Shown here: positions 55,689 through 64,000 of the stretch, piece after piece
How positions within the stretch are numbered: the stretch's first letter is position 1
How the letters are laid out: the number at the start of each line of letters is the position of its first letter
Assembly (NCBI GenBank): GCA_963678275.1
Contig: OY782765.1
Coordinates: forward strand, 496,001-560,000
Direction of reading: 5' to 3'
DNA: 64,000 nt
Source: G963677445 sp963678275
GTDB taxonomy: Bacteria > Bacteroidota > Ignavibacteria > Ignavibacteriales > Melioribacteraceae
The notes under the pieces: model-generated
The model's input: only the letters and a program-made list of their open reading frames with translations
Told to the model about the DNA's origin: nothing
Database searches by the model: none
Translations under genes and position numbers: made by a program

Positions 55689-56024
55689 TAAAAGTGATAT
55701 AATTAAATTCTATACAAATTATCAAGTATAAATCATTTTTTGCATACCGGGAGAAATGAAAATCAAGGAAATAAATAACAAGCTATATTATTAAGAGAAA
55801 CAGAGATAAAGAGACAAGAGATAACATATTAATTTATTATTACAAAACCATATTTAATTAATAAAATCAGAGGAAATGTTTTACATGCTAAAATAATACC
55901 TGCTATCTAAATAGAGCTGTTGATTTAAATCAAATTAATATTAAATAACTTGGAAATTATCATGAATAATGCTATTTTCCATCTATTTGAAACAGCGGAT
56001 GGCAAAATTATAAATGGAGGCTTT
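55689..56024. other. AT-rich upstream region of the giant protein gene
   Basis: No gene is seen. The stretch is strongly AT-rich and holds an FNR-type palindrome (55920-55933) and a GGAGG ribosome site (56016-56020). No terminator for the PagL-like gene is recognisable. Confidence 0.5.
55920..55933. promoter_or_regulatory. Perfect FNR-type box
   Basis: TTGAT-TTAA-ATCAA is a perfect match to the FNR consensus TTGAT-N4-ATCAA and lies 91 bases before the ATG at 56025. That position could suit activation by an FNR/Crp-family regulator. No such regulator with a DNA-binding domain is in the window. In AT-rich DNA a chance match is possible. Confidence 0.5.
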
Positions 56025-59000
56025 ATGCGAGCAGGCTCTAATAAATTAACGATTATTTTATCTTTTTTCTTTGTTGCATTTAATTTTTTATGGGCGCAGA
56101 ATTTGCAGGATGGGCTGGTGGCTTATTTCCCCTTTACCGGTGGTTCAGTCGATGATTTTTCAGGCAATAATTTGCATGCGACCAATTATGGCGCAGAAAT
56201 GACAACTGACAGATTTGGAAATACCGGTAACGCGTTATCATTTAAGGAAAATGAATATGATTATCTGTCAGTAGAACATAATAATCTTCTTAATTTTGGG
56301 GATTCATACTCTTTTTCTTTTTTCGTTAAAATTCCTGAAGGTGGTGAAGGCTATATCTATAATAAAGGTATAAACGGATGGAATCCGCATATATCAGGAT
56401 ATATAAATGAATCTGATAAATTTTATGCCGAGCATCTGGAACCAGGTACCAATCATAACACTACCACTGAATATATTAATGACTGGACATGGAAAAATAT
56501 TACTGTAATAAAAACTTCAACTGATATAAAAATTTATGTAAACGGGAAGCTGGAATCAACCTACAATGCTTCGGCTATCGGTAGTGCTAATAATGAGAGC
56601 CGGTTATATTTTGGAAGAAATAATGACCACAGTGTTTGGTTTACCGGAGTACTGGATGATATCAGAATCTATAACAGAGAATTAACCGAAACAGAAATAA
56701 GTCTGATTTGTAATGAAGGGGATTTTACACCTGATCTGATTGCTTATTTTCCCTTTGACGGTAATGCGCATGATGAAACAGTTTATCAAAACCATGCCAG
56801 TGTTCCTGAAGCAACTTTGACTACTGATCGGTTCGGGAATTACGAAAAAGCATATGATTTTGATGAAGTCAGTGGGTCTTATATACCTAATAATTACCAT
56901 CTAAACCAGAGAGAATTGACTTACTCTTTTTGGGTCAATTTTGATGAACTCCTCGAAAAAAACAGTATCATCAGAAAGCTTTCTCTATCATGGAATCAAT
57001 ACCATTTTTATGTTGAAGAAGATAAATTTCAATTGAGAATATCTTCATTAAATGGTGGCTCCATTCAACATCTAATATCTGAATCGAGTATAACTTTAAA
57101 TAAATGGTATCATATTGCTTTTACTATCGATGAAAATAATGGTATTAAGTTATATATTGATGGCGTTATCGATGCTTTCAATCCTGGAGCTCTAACCGGA
57201 TGGTCGCACAGCGGAAGCAGTGACATAACAATTGCATACAAAGATACCTGGTATAATTTTGACGGCAAGCTGGATGATATCAGAATCTATGATAATATTC
57301 TTACTGAAGGGCAAATATCTGAACTATACCATGAAAATGCGTATTATATGCTTTCAGCTCCAAATGGCGGAGAAATTTATAATATTGGAGAAAACGTAAA
57401 TATTGAATGGGAGCGGAGTAATTTTGATTATGTAAAAATAGATTACAGCACAGATAGGGGGGATACCTGGCTGCCGGTTGCTGATAATATAGATATGTCT
57501 GCCGGCAGTTACGGTTGGACAGTACCAAGTACACCAACATCACTTGGTCTGGTAAGAATATCCAACCAGGAAAATCCCTCAGTATTCGATATCTCTGATG
57601 AGCAGTTCTATATCCACAACAATGGCCAGCAGATTTTTGAAATGACAGACATTCCGGCTGGACCATATAAGTTTGGACAAACTGCCGCAGATTCGACACT
57701 TGATCATGACTTTCAGTTGATGATAAATCATGTTACAAACGCCCAATACGTTGTTTATTTAAATAGGGCAAATGAAACTCAATCAATTTATTACAATTCC
57801 TCCAATAAGTCTATATACAGCTATACGCAGGATACTTTGTTTGCGAAAATTCCGGATGACGGCAGAATACATTATGATGGGACAAATTTTACAGTAGAGA
57901 GCGAATTTGAAAACCATCCGGCAGTAAATATTAGTTGGTTCGGAGCAGATGCTTTTTCGAAGTATTATGGTATGAGGCTGCCTTCTGAATTTGAGTGGGA
58001 GAAAGCAGCTCGGGGGATTCAAACTAATAATTATCCCTGGAATAGTAATACTGTGGATGGGAGTTGGGCAAACTACTTAAATAGTGATGATCCCTGGGAA
58101 CCTGGTACAAGTCCTGTTGGCATATATAATGGTCAGACTTATAATGATTTTATTACAAATAATGCTGCCAGTCCTTATGGAATAATGGATATGACTGGCA
58201 ATGTTTATGACTGGACTGCAACAAACTATAGTGTTGGAGAGAAAATTATTAGAGGCGGCTCGTGGAATAGTAGCACTTCAGTTTGTCCGGTATGGGTCAG
58301 AAGTAATGGTGGAGTGCCAATTGTAACAACCTCTTTTTATGGTTTTAGATGTGCAAAAGAAATTGAATTTAAGTTAACAAATCCTAATGGTGGAGAAATT
58401 TATAATGTCGGCACCCAAACAGAAATCACATGGTCAGAGCATGGGGTTGAAAATATTAAATTGGAAATTTCCACCGACTTCGGGAGTAGTTGGGAAATAA
58501 TTGAAAATAGTTTCCCGGCGGCTTCCGGAACTTATTCATGGACGGTTCAAAATACTCCGACCTCACTTGGTCTTGTTCGTATTACCAATGTTGATAATCC
58601 GAATATGACCGATATCTCCGATGAACAATTCTACATCCACAACAATGGCCAGCAGGTATTTGAGATGGCGGATATTGAAGCCGGGGATTACCTCTTTGGA
58701 GAAGGTGATACTCTAAAAACATTGGATTATGATTACCAGATGATGGTGAATCATGTTACGAATGCTCAGTATGTTATTTATCTTGAAGCTGCTAAAGATC
58801 AGGGGACAATTATTGCGACAACAACAAGTGTCCAGAATCTTGCCGGACAGGAACTGCTTGACCTTGACGGAGAGTGCCGTATTACATATAATGGTTCCGG
58901 GTTCGAGATAGAGAGTGGTTTTGAAAATCACCCTGTTGTGGAAGTAACCTGGTATGGTGCTAATGATTTTGCTATTCAAAATAATCTTCGATTGCCTGAT

Positions 59001-62000
59001 GAATATGAATGGGAAAAAGCGGCGCGGGGAATGCAGACTGCTGACTACCCCTGGGGAACAGATAATATTGATGGCAGTTGGGCAAACTATCAGGATAGTG
59101 GTGATCCCTGGGATAACGGTACAACTCCGGTTGGCTTTTATAATGGACAGAACTATATGGGTTTCCAGACAAATGACGCAAAATCTCCTTATGGAGTTTA
59201 TGATATGGCAGGCAATGTCTTCGAATGGACCTCGAGTATAAATTTTGGTAATTACTATGTTCTTCGCGGAGGCGCATGGAACCATCACCTGCTATCGTTC
59301 TTCACCGTTTGGTACCGCGTCGGCGATCCTCCAACTAACAGTTTTCTCAATTTTGGGTTTAGGTGTGCCTTATCAAGCAATATTGAGCTAACCTCTCCCA
59401 ACGGTGGTGAAATATTCCAGGCAGGCGAACAGACCCAAATAACCTGGACACAAAATGGTGTTGAAAATATAAAAATAGAATACTCTTCCGATAAAGGCAC
59501 AAGCTGGGAGGTAGTTTCAGATTCTTATGACGCAACCCTGGGCAGCTACAACTGGGCAGTGCCTGAAACACCAACAAGCCTGGGCCTTATTCGACTTACC
59601 AATGTTGATAATCCGAATATGACCGATATCTCCGATGAGCAATTCTACATACACAAAAACGGGCAGCAGGTTTTTGAGATGGCAGATATTCCGGCCGGGG
59701 ATTACCTCTTTGGAGAAGGTGATACTCTAAAAACATTGGATTATGATTACCAGATGATGGTAAATCATGTTACTAATGCTCAGTATGTTATTTTTCTTGA
59801 AGCTGCTAAAGATCAAGGGAAAATTATTGCGACAACAACAAGTGTCCAGAATCTTGCCGGACAGGAACTACTTGATCTTGACGGAGATTGCAGGATTAGT
59901 TATGACGGCCAGAGTTTTTCTATTGAGGAGAGTTACGAAAATCATCCGGTAATTGAGCTGTCATATTTTGGCGCTGAGGCATTCACGGAATTTTATGGAT
60001 TAAGACTGCCTACAGAATTTGAATGGGAAAAAGCTGCCAGAGGAATGCAGGAGGCTGACTATCCATGGAACAGTAATATTATTGACGGGACATACGCGAA
60101 TTACAAGGATAGTGGAGACCCCTGGGATAACGGAACCAGCCCGGTTGGGTATTTTAATGGATTAAACCCAAATACTAATGATGCCAAATCAGCTTATGGA
60201 TTGTATGATATGGCAGGAAATGTGTTAAACTGGACAATAAATGATTTCGACCCTGAGAATAAAGTATTTCGGGGCAGTTCATGGGATTATGATCAATCAT
60301 TATGTACTGTCTGGTTCAGAAGTGGATGCAGTCCCTTAAGCAGCAGATATGATTATGGCTTCCGCTGTGTGAAAGAAAGCAGTATAAAACTTACCATTCC
60401 CAATGGTGGTGAAACTCTTCAGGCCGGAGATATAACACAGGTAACCTGGACAGGCGCGGGATCAAACTATATTCAGCTTCAATACAGTACAAACAGCGGT
60501 GATACATGGAATACATTTATCTCGAGCTTAAATGGTTCACAAGGCAGTTTCGACTGGCATATACCAAACACACCATCAACAGAATGCCTGGTAAGAGCGT
60601 TTTACCGCGATGATCCTGTAATATGTGATACCTCAGACGCCACATTCAGCATTAACGGCACAACGATGGTGGATTCTTTCCAGGTGGTCTGGGGAATGGC
60701 GGGAGCAGACTATACTGCTGGCATGATTAATTGTTCTGATGGAGGATATGCGGTTACAGGTAATATAAAACTTACAGGTAGAGAAGACACTGACTTATAT
60801 ATATGTAAAACTGATATGAACGGAATATTGATCTGGGAAAAAATATTTGGTGAATTTGAATTCGATTATGGCATGGGTATTACAGAAGATCAAGATGGAA
60901 ATTTGATTGTTGTTGGATTAACAGATTTTGAGAATGAAAATGATAAAATGTATCTTATTAAAATTGCTTCCGATGGACAATTAATTTGGGAGAAATATCT
61001 TGGATCAGAATATGGTCAGCTGGGAAGATCGATTATCTCTGTTGAGGGACCTGCTTATGTGATATCAGGTTCGCGGTATATAAATTCTGCCGTAACTGAT
61101 GTATTGCTGATGAAGGTAGATACATCTGGTTCTGTACTCTGGTCTAAAACATATACATGGCAGGGCGATTATAGTGACAATGGTTATATTGTGAAACAGA
61201 CGCCAGATAACGGATATATAATTGGCGCCTCCCTGGGTTCAGGAGGCAATCAGCATGTAGCAATGGTTATTAAAACACAGCCCGATGGCACAGAGGATTG
61301 GAAACACAGTTTTGAAGGTAATTATACCTGGATCAATGACATTGATCTTACACCAGATGGTGGATATGTTTTTGTTGGCATGGATGGGAACACTCCCGGG
61401 GGCCATGGCAGGGCTTATATCGAAAAACTCAATAGTGATGGATATAGAGTATGGCACAGGTTCTTTGGTCCGGCCACAATTACAAATGATTATTTTGGAG
61501 GTGTGAAAGTTACTGCTGACGGTGAATACCTTTTAGCTGGTTATACAGGAACTTTTTCACAATTCGGTGGATTAGATGCATGGTTAGTAAAAATCAACAG
61601 ATCAGGAGAGTTAATCTGGGAAAACTTTTTTGGTGGTGAATTCAGTGATGCCTCGAATAGTTCAATCTATTTATTTGATAACAATACCTGCGTGTTTAAT
61701 TCATCATATGGTAAACCCGATCCTGATCAATCGGATTTCTATCTTGTAAAAACCGATTTCCCGATTATTCCAAACCCCATTATCACCTCGCCCAACGGTG
61801 GAGAAATACTACAGTCGGGAGATATTCACCAAATTAGCTGGACGAACGCGGGCAGCGGAAATTATACGATTGAATACAGACTAAGTGATGATGTTGAATG
61901 GATACCTGTTACTTCTTCAGCGCAGGGAGGAACCTTCAACTGGATGGTTCCAAATACAACAGGTAACGAATGCCGCATAAGGATAACTAATAATGATAAC

Positions 62001-64000
62001 GCTGCCCTTATTGACACTTCATATAGCTGGTTCTACATCCATGACAATTTCATCTTTGATTTCACCAACATGGTGACAGTTGATTCGGGAGCATTTACAT
62101 GGGGCCAGAATGATGAAACAAAAATTCTGCCTTATGATTACGAGATGATGAACAGGCATATAACAAACGCAGAGTATGTTATTTTCTTAAGGAAAGCGCT
62201 TTCTGAAAACAAAATAACAATCAACGGGAATGATATAAAGGACCTATCCGGAAATCTTCTTTTGCGTAAGGGTACTTTATGCGCGATAGAAGAAAACAGC
62301 GGAGTATTCAGTATAAAACCGGGATATGAAAACCATCCTGTAACGCAGATATCCTGGTATGGCTCAAAGATGTTCTGTGATGAATATGGACTTCGCCTTC
62401 CTAATGATATGGAATGGGAAAAAGCCGCCAGGGCCAACACCGGCAGTGATTATCCCTGGGGAGATACAACACCTGACGGCGAATACGCAAATTATAATGG
62501 AAGCGGCGACCCGTGGGAGGATGAAGTAATTAAAACAACACCTTCAAAATTCTTTAATGGTAAGGAGAATGGGGAGGGATTCTATACACAGGATGCCGCT
62601 TCACCTTATGGAATATATGATCTTGCCGGTAACGTATGGAGCTGGACAAGTACAAAACATAACAACCAGTACAGGCGCTTAAGAGGCGGATCATGGCAGG
62701 GTCAGGCCGGGCTTATGAAGTCATGGCATGGCAGTTACGATAGTCCCGGCAATGTGGGGAGTTATGGTTTCCGTGGAGTTAAATCGGAAAGGATAAGAGT
62801 AGTCAGTCCGAATGGAGGAGAGATATTCCAGGTTGGTCAGCCTGATACAATCCGCTGGATATCGGCAGATATATACCTCGTTAATATAGAATACAGCGCG
62901 AACGGAGGGCAGCACTGGTCGATGGTCGGGCAGAATATTGTTGCTGATACCGGTTACTTTTCATGGACAATGCCGGATTCAGCATCATCGGAAAGTTATA
63001 TCAGGGTAACCAGTGTTCTGGAACCTGAGCTTATCGATATGTCAGACGCTCAGTTTTATATCCATGATGACGGGCAGCTTGGTTTCAGTTATATAAATAT
63101 TCCGGCGGGAGAATTTTCATCCGGCGACACAACAAAGAACCTGCCTTATGAATATAAGATAATGGACAGGAACATCACAAACGCCGAATATATGATATTC
63201 CTTGAAAAGGCTAAATCAACAGGACTGATAACCATTTCAAGTGGTCAGGTAAAAGATACGCAGTCACGGGTGCTTACAAATCTGAATCTGGCATATACCG
63301 CGATAGATTTCTCAAATAATAAGTTCAGCATTAAACCGGGTTACGTTAATCATCCTGTGATGGGACTAACCTGGTATGGAGCGAATGCTTTCGCTGAATA
63401 TTACGGCCTGCGACTGCCCACAGAAGATGAATGGGAAAAAGCCTCACGCGGTGATGACGGCAGGATATATCCCTGGGGTAATGAGATAACAGGGGCAAAC
63501 GCGAACTATTCAGGCAGCGGCGATCCCTGGGAAGGAACAACTATCCCGACCACCCCTGTAAGGTTCTATAATGGACAGCAATATAATGGTTTCCAGACCA
63601 GCGCGTCAGAATCATACTACGGATTATATGATATGGCAGGCAACGTATGGGAATGGACAAGCACCGATGAAGGTGGAAACAAAATTCTGAAAGGGGGTTC
63701 ATATCTTGTGCCTCCGGCATCCCTGGTATCGTCATACAGGGTAGCGACAACACCCGCGGACCTGAATATTTACGGATTCCGCCTTGTTGAAGCAGAAGGC
63801 TTGCAGGTAACACACCCGGCAGGTGGTGAAATGCTTGAGCAGTATGAACCGACCCAGATAACCTGGCAGAGCAGTCAGATACAGAATGTAAAGATTGAAC
63901 TTTCAACCAATAATGGAACCACCTGGAGTGTGCTGGCAGAAAGTGTGCCGGCGGCCCAGGGAAGTTACAACTGGATCCCGACAGTCTTATCAGCGGAATA
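56025..64000 (+). CDS. Giant secreted LamG / FGE-fold / KNH repeat protein (truncated by window end)
   Basis: A reading frame that stays open to the window edge, giving at least 2658 residues. The ATG at 56025 has GGAGG upstream and opens a signal peptide (ending FLWAQ); the frame extends back to 55962 without support. Domains: two LamG sandwiches (about 26-222 and 233-435); five SUMF1/FGE-fold modules (about 539-783, 878-1116, 1215-1450, 2009-2255, 2354-2592), each with WEKAARG..YPWG..ANY and SPYGxYDMAGNVxxW; seven Kre9/KNH-like sandwiches (SPNGGEIFQAGEQTQITW) before and between them; and a beta-propeller-like block (about 1547-1914) with GYxxxG..W repeats. The FGE copper cysteine pair is missing, so binding rather than catalysis is likely. 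A T9SS sorting domain would be expected beyond the edge. Confidence 0.9.
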   Translation, partial: MRAGSNKLTIILSFFFVAFNFLWAQNLQDGLVAYFPFTGGSVDDFSGNNLHATNYGAEMTTDRFGNTGNALSFKENEYDYLSVEHNNLLNFGDSYSFSFFVKIPEGGEGYIYNKGINGWNPHISGYINESDKFYAEHLEPGTNHNTTTEYINDWTWKNITVIKTSTDIKIYVNGKLESTYNASAIGSANNESRLYFGRNNDHSVWFTGVLDDIRIYNRELTETEISLICNEGDFTPDLIAYFPFDGNAHDETVYQNHASVPEATLTTDRFGNYEKAYDFDEVSGSYIPNNYHLNQRELTYSFWVNFDELLEKNSIIRKLSLSWNQYHFYVEEDKFQLRISSLNGGSIQHLISESSITLNKWYHIAFTIDENNGIKLYIDGVIDAFNPGALTGWSHSGSSDITIAYKDTWYNFDGKLDDIRIYDNILTEGQISELYHENAYYMLSAPNGGEIYNIGENVNIEWERSNFDYVKIDYSTDRGDTWLPVADNIDMSAGSYGWTVPSTPTSLGLVRISNQENPSVFDISDEQFYIHNNGQQIFEMTDIPAGPYKFGQTAADSTLDHDFQLMINHVTNAQYVVYLNRANETQSIYYNSSNKSIYSYTQDTLFAKIPDDGRIHYDGTNFTVESEFENHPAVNISWFGADAFSKYYGMRLPSEFEWEKAARGIQTNNYPWNSNTVDGSWANYLNSDDPWEPGTSPVGIYNGQTYNDFITNNAASPYGIMDMTGNVYDWTATNYSVGEKIIRGGSWNSSTSVCPVWVRSNGGVPIVTTSFYGFRCAKEIEFKLTNPNGGEIYNVGTQTEITWSEHGVENIKLEISTDFGSSWEIIENSFPAASGTYSWTVQNTPTSLGLVRITNVDNPNMTDISDEQFYIHNNGQQVFEMADIEAGDYLFGEGDTLKTLDYDYQMMVNHVTNAQYVIYLEAAKDQGTIIATTTSVQNLAGQELLDLDGECRITYNGSGFEIESGFENHPVVEVTWYGANDFAIQNNLRLPDEYEWEKAARGMQTADYPWGTDNIDGSWANYQDSGDPWDNGTTPVGFYNGQNYMGFQTNDAKSPYGVYDMAGNVFEWTSSINFGNYYVLRGGAWNHHLLSFFTVWYRVGDPPTNSFLNFGFRCALSSNIELTSPNGGEIFQAGEQTQITWTQNGVENIKIEYSSDKGTSWEVVSDSYDATLGSYNWAVPETPTSLGLIRLTNVDNPNMTDISDEQFYIHKNGQQVFEMADIPAGDYLFGEGDTLKTLDYDYQMMVNHVTNAQYVIFLEAAKDQGKIIATTTSVQNLAGQELLDLDGDCRISYDGQSFSIEESYENHPVIELSYFGAEAFTEFYGLRLPTEFEWEKAARGMQEADYPWNSNIIDGTYANYKDSGDPWDNGTSPVGYFNGLNPNTNDAKSAYGLYDMAGNVLNWTINDFDPENKVFRGSSWDYDQSLCTVWFRSGCSPLSSRYDYGFRCVKESSIKLTIPNGGETLQAGDITQVTWTGAGSNYIQLQYSTNSGDTWNTFISSLNGSQGSFDWHIPNTPSTECLVRAFYRDDPVICDTSDATFSINGTTMVDSFQVVWGMAGADYTAGMINCSDGGYAVTGNIKLTGREDTDLYICKTDMNGILIWEKIFGEFEFDYGMGITEDQDGNLIVVGLTDFENENDKMYLIKIASDGQLIWEKYLGSEYGQLGRSIISVEGPAYVISGSRYINSAVTDVLLMKVDTSGSVLWSKTYTWQGDYSDNGYIVKQTPDNGYIIGASLGSGGNQHVAMVIKTQPDGTEDWKHSFEGNYTWINDIDLTPDGGYVFVGMDGNTPGGHGRAYIEKLNSDGYRVWHRFFGPATITNDYFGGVKVTADGEYLLAGYTGTFSQFGGLDAWLVKINRSGELIWENFFGGEFSDASNSSIYLFDNNTCVFNSSYGKPDPDQSDFYLVKTDFPIIPNPIITSPNGGEILQSGDIHQISWTNAGSGNYTIEYRLSDDVEWIPVTSSAQGGTFNWMVPNTTGNECRIRITNNDNAALIDTSYSWFYIHDNFIFDFTNMVTVDSGAFTWGQNDETKILPYDYEMMNRHITNAEYVIFLRKALSENKITINGNDIKDLSGNLLLRKGTLCAIEENSGVFSIKPGYENHPVTQISWYGSKMFCDEYGLRLPNDMEWEKAARANTGSDYPWGDTTPDGEYANYNGSGDPWEDEVIKTTPSKFFNGKENGEGFYTQDAASPYGIYDLAGNVWSWTSTKHNNQYRRLRGGSWQGQAGLMKSWHGSYDSPGNVGSYGFRGVKSERIRVVSPNGGEIFQVGQPDTIRWISADIYLVNIEYSANGGQHWSMVGQNIVADTGYFSWTMPDSASSESYIRVTSVLEPELIDMSDAQFYIHDDGQLGFSYINIPAGEFSSGDTTKNLPYEYKIMDRNITNAEYMIFLEKAKSTGLITISSGQVKDTQSRVLTNLNLAYTAIDFSNNKFSIKPGYVNHPVMGLTWYGANAFAEYYGLRLPTEDEWEKASRGDDGRIYPWGNEITGANANYSGSGDPWEGTTIPTTPVRFYNGQQYNGFQTSASESYYGLYDMAGNVWEWTSTDEGGNKILKGGSYLVPPASLVSSYRVATTPADLNIYGFRLVEAEGLQVTHPAGGEMLEQYEPTQITWQSSQIQNVKIELSTNNGTTWSVLAESVPAAQGSYNWIPTVLSAE
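58584..58890 (+). repeat. Internal near-identical repeat, copy 1 (FGE module 2)
   Basis: About 300 bases, from accaatgttgataatccgaa through the end of a sandwich module into the first half of FGE module 2, recur 1014 bases downstream with only scattered changes. Confidence 0.85.
59598..59904 (+). repeat. Internal near-identical repeat, copy 2 (FGE module 3)
   Basis: Partner of 58584-58890. The remainder of FGE modules 2 and 3, which carries the loops, is clearly more diverged than this block. Confidence 0.85.

Noticed and set aside
57640..63800. Active formylglycine-generating enzyme or sulfatase maturation system
   Set aside because: No module has both copper-binding cysteines and no sulfatase gene is nearby.
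56025..64000. Diversity-generating retroelement target
   Set aside because: DGR variable proteins often have an FGE/C-type-lectin fold, but no reverse transcriptase, template repeat or adenine-biased variable repeat is seen in the window. The FGE modules here are internal and several; only the absent right-hand sequence could change this.

Overview
This 64 kb stretch looks like chromosome from a member of the FCB (Fibrobacterota-Chlorobiota-Bacteroidota) superphylum. Four secreted proteins end in a type IX secretion (T9SS type A) sorting domain with the motif YPNPFNP. A small Hc1-like histone H1 protein, a PagL-like deacylase, Bacteroidota-style LPP20, PEGA and DUF5683 envelope proteins, and AT-rich spacers full of hairpin repeats point the same way. 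Clear Shine-Dalgarno sequences precede many starts. The exact phylum (Ignavibacteria-like, Calditrichota or a candidate phylum) cannot be fixed from the sequence alone. I see no rRNA, tRNA, CRISPR array, phage or transposase gene.

Layout. 0.3-4.2 kb: a large secreted repeat protein (minus). 4.7-6.0 kb: asnS. 6.0-7.1 kb: a gene-free block of nested hairpin repeats whose parts recur at 52.8-53.4 kb. 7.1-10.8 kb (minus): a compact run of acyl-CoA dehydrogenase, HisA-like protein, cyclic-nucleotide-binding protein, universal stress protein and an IF-2B-like protein. 11.0-21.0 kb (plus): alpha/beta hydrolase, BioY, a membrane Fe-S reductase, histone H1-like protein, CapA-like protein, MFS transporter, DusB, PAP2-like protein, a PolX/PHP protein with a degraded polymerase site, and Apt. 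RsmI converges on apt. 21.8-27.4 kb: an Rrf2 regulator with a palindromic operator, an ALDH7-type aldehyde dehydrogenase, a UvrD/PcrA helicase and a PPi-type phosphofructokinase. 27.6-34.1 kb (minus): two tandem beta-helix T9SS proteins that are nearly identical except for a 454 bp cassette, plus a third T9SS protein. 34.3-37.3 kb (minus): AGCS and NSS sodium symporters.

37.5-52.8 kb (plus) holds nine collinear envelope genes: a thioester alpha-2-macroglobulin lipoprotein, three LPP20-like proteins, a proline-rich transglutaminase-like protein, a YfaP-like (DUF2135) protein, two PEGA-repeat proteins (one with a DUF5683 membrane tail) and a small regulatory-domain lipoprotein. Every member carries an export signal. 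This is the best candidate here for an uncharacterised multi-component system. A second repeat-rich spacer, a DUF3108 protein and a PagL-like protein follow.

56.0 kb to the end of the window is one uninterrupted reading frame that runs off the right edge. It encodes a giant secreted protein (at least 2658 residues) with two LamG domains, five SUMF1/FGE-fold modules alternating with Kre9/KNH-like beta-sandwich modules, and an internal beta-propeller-like block. A perfect FNR-type box lies upstream of it.
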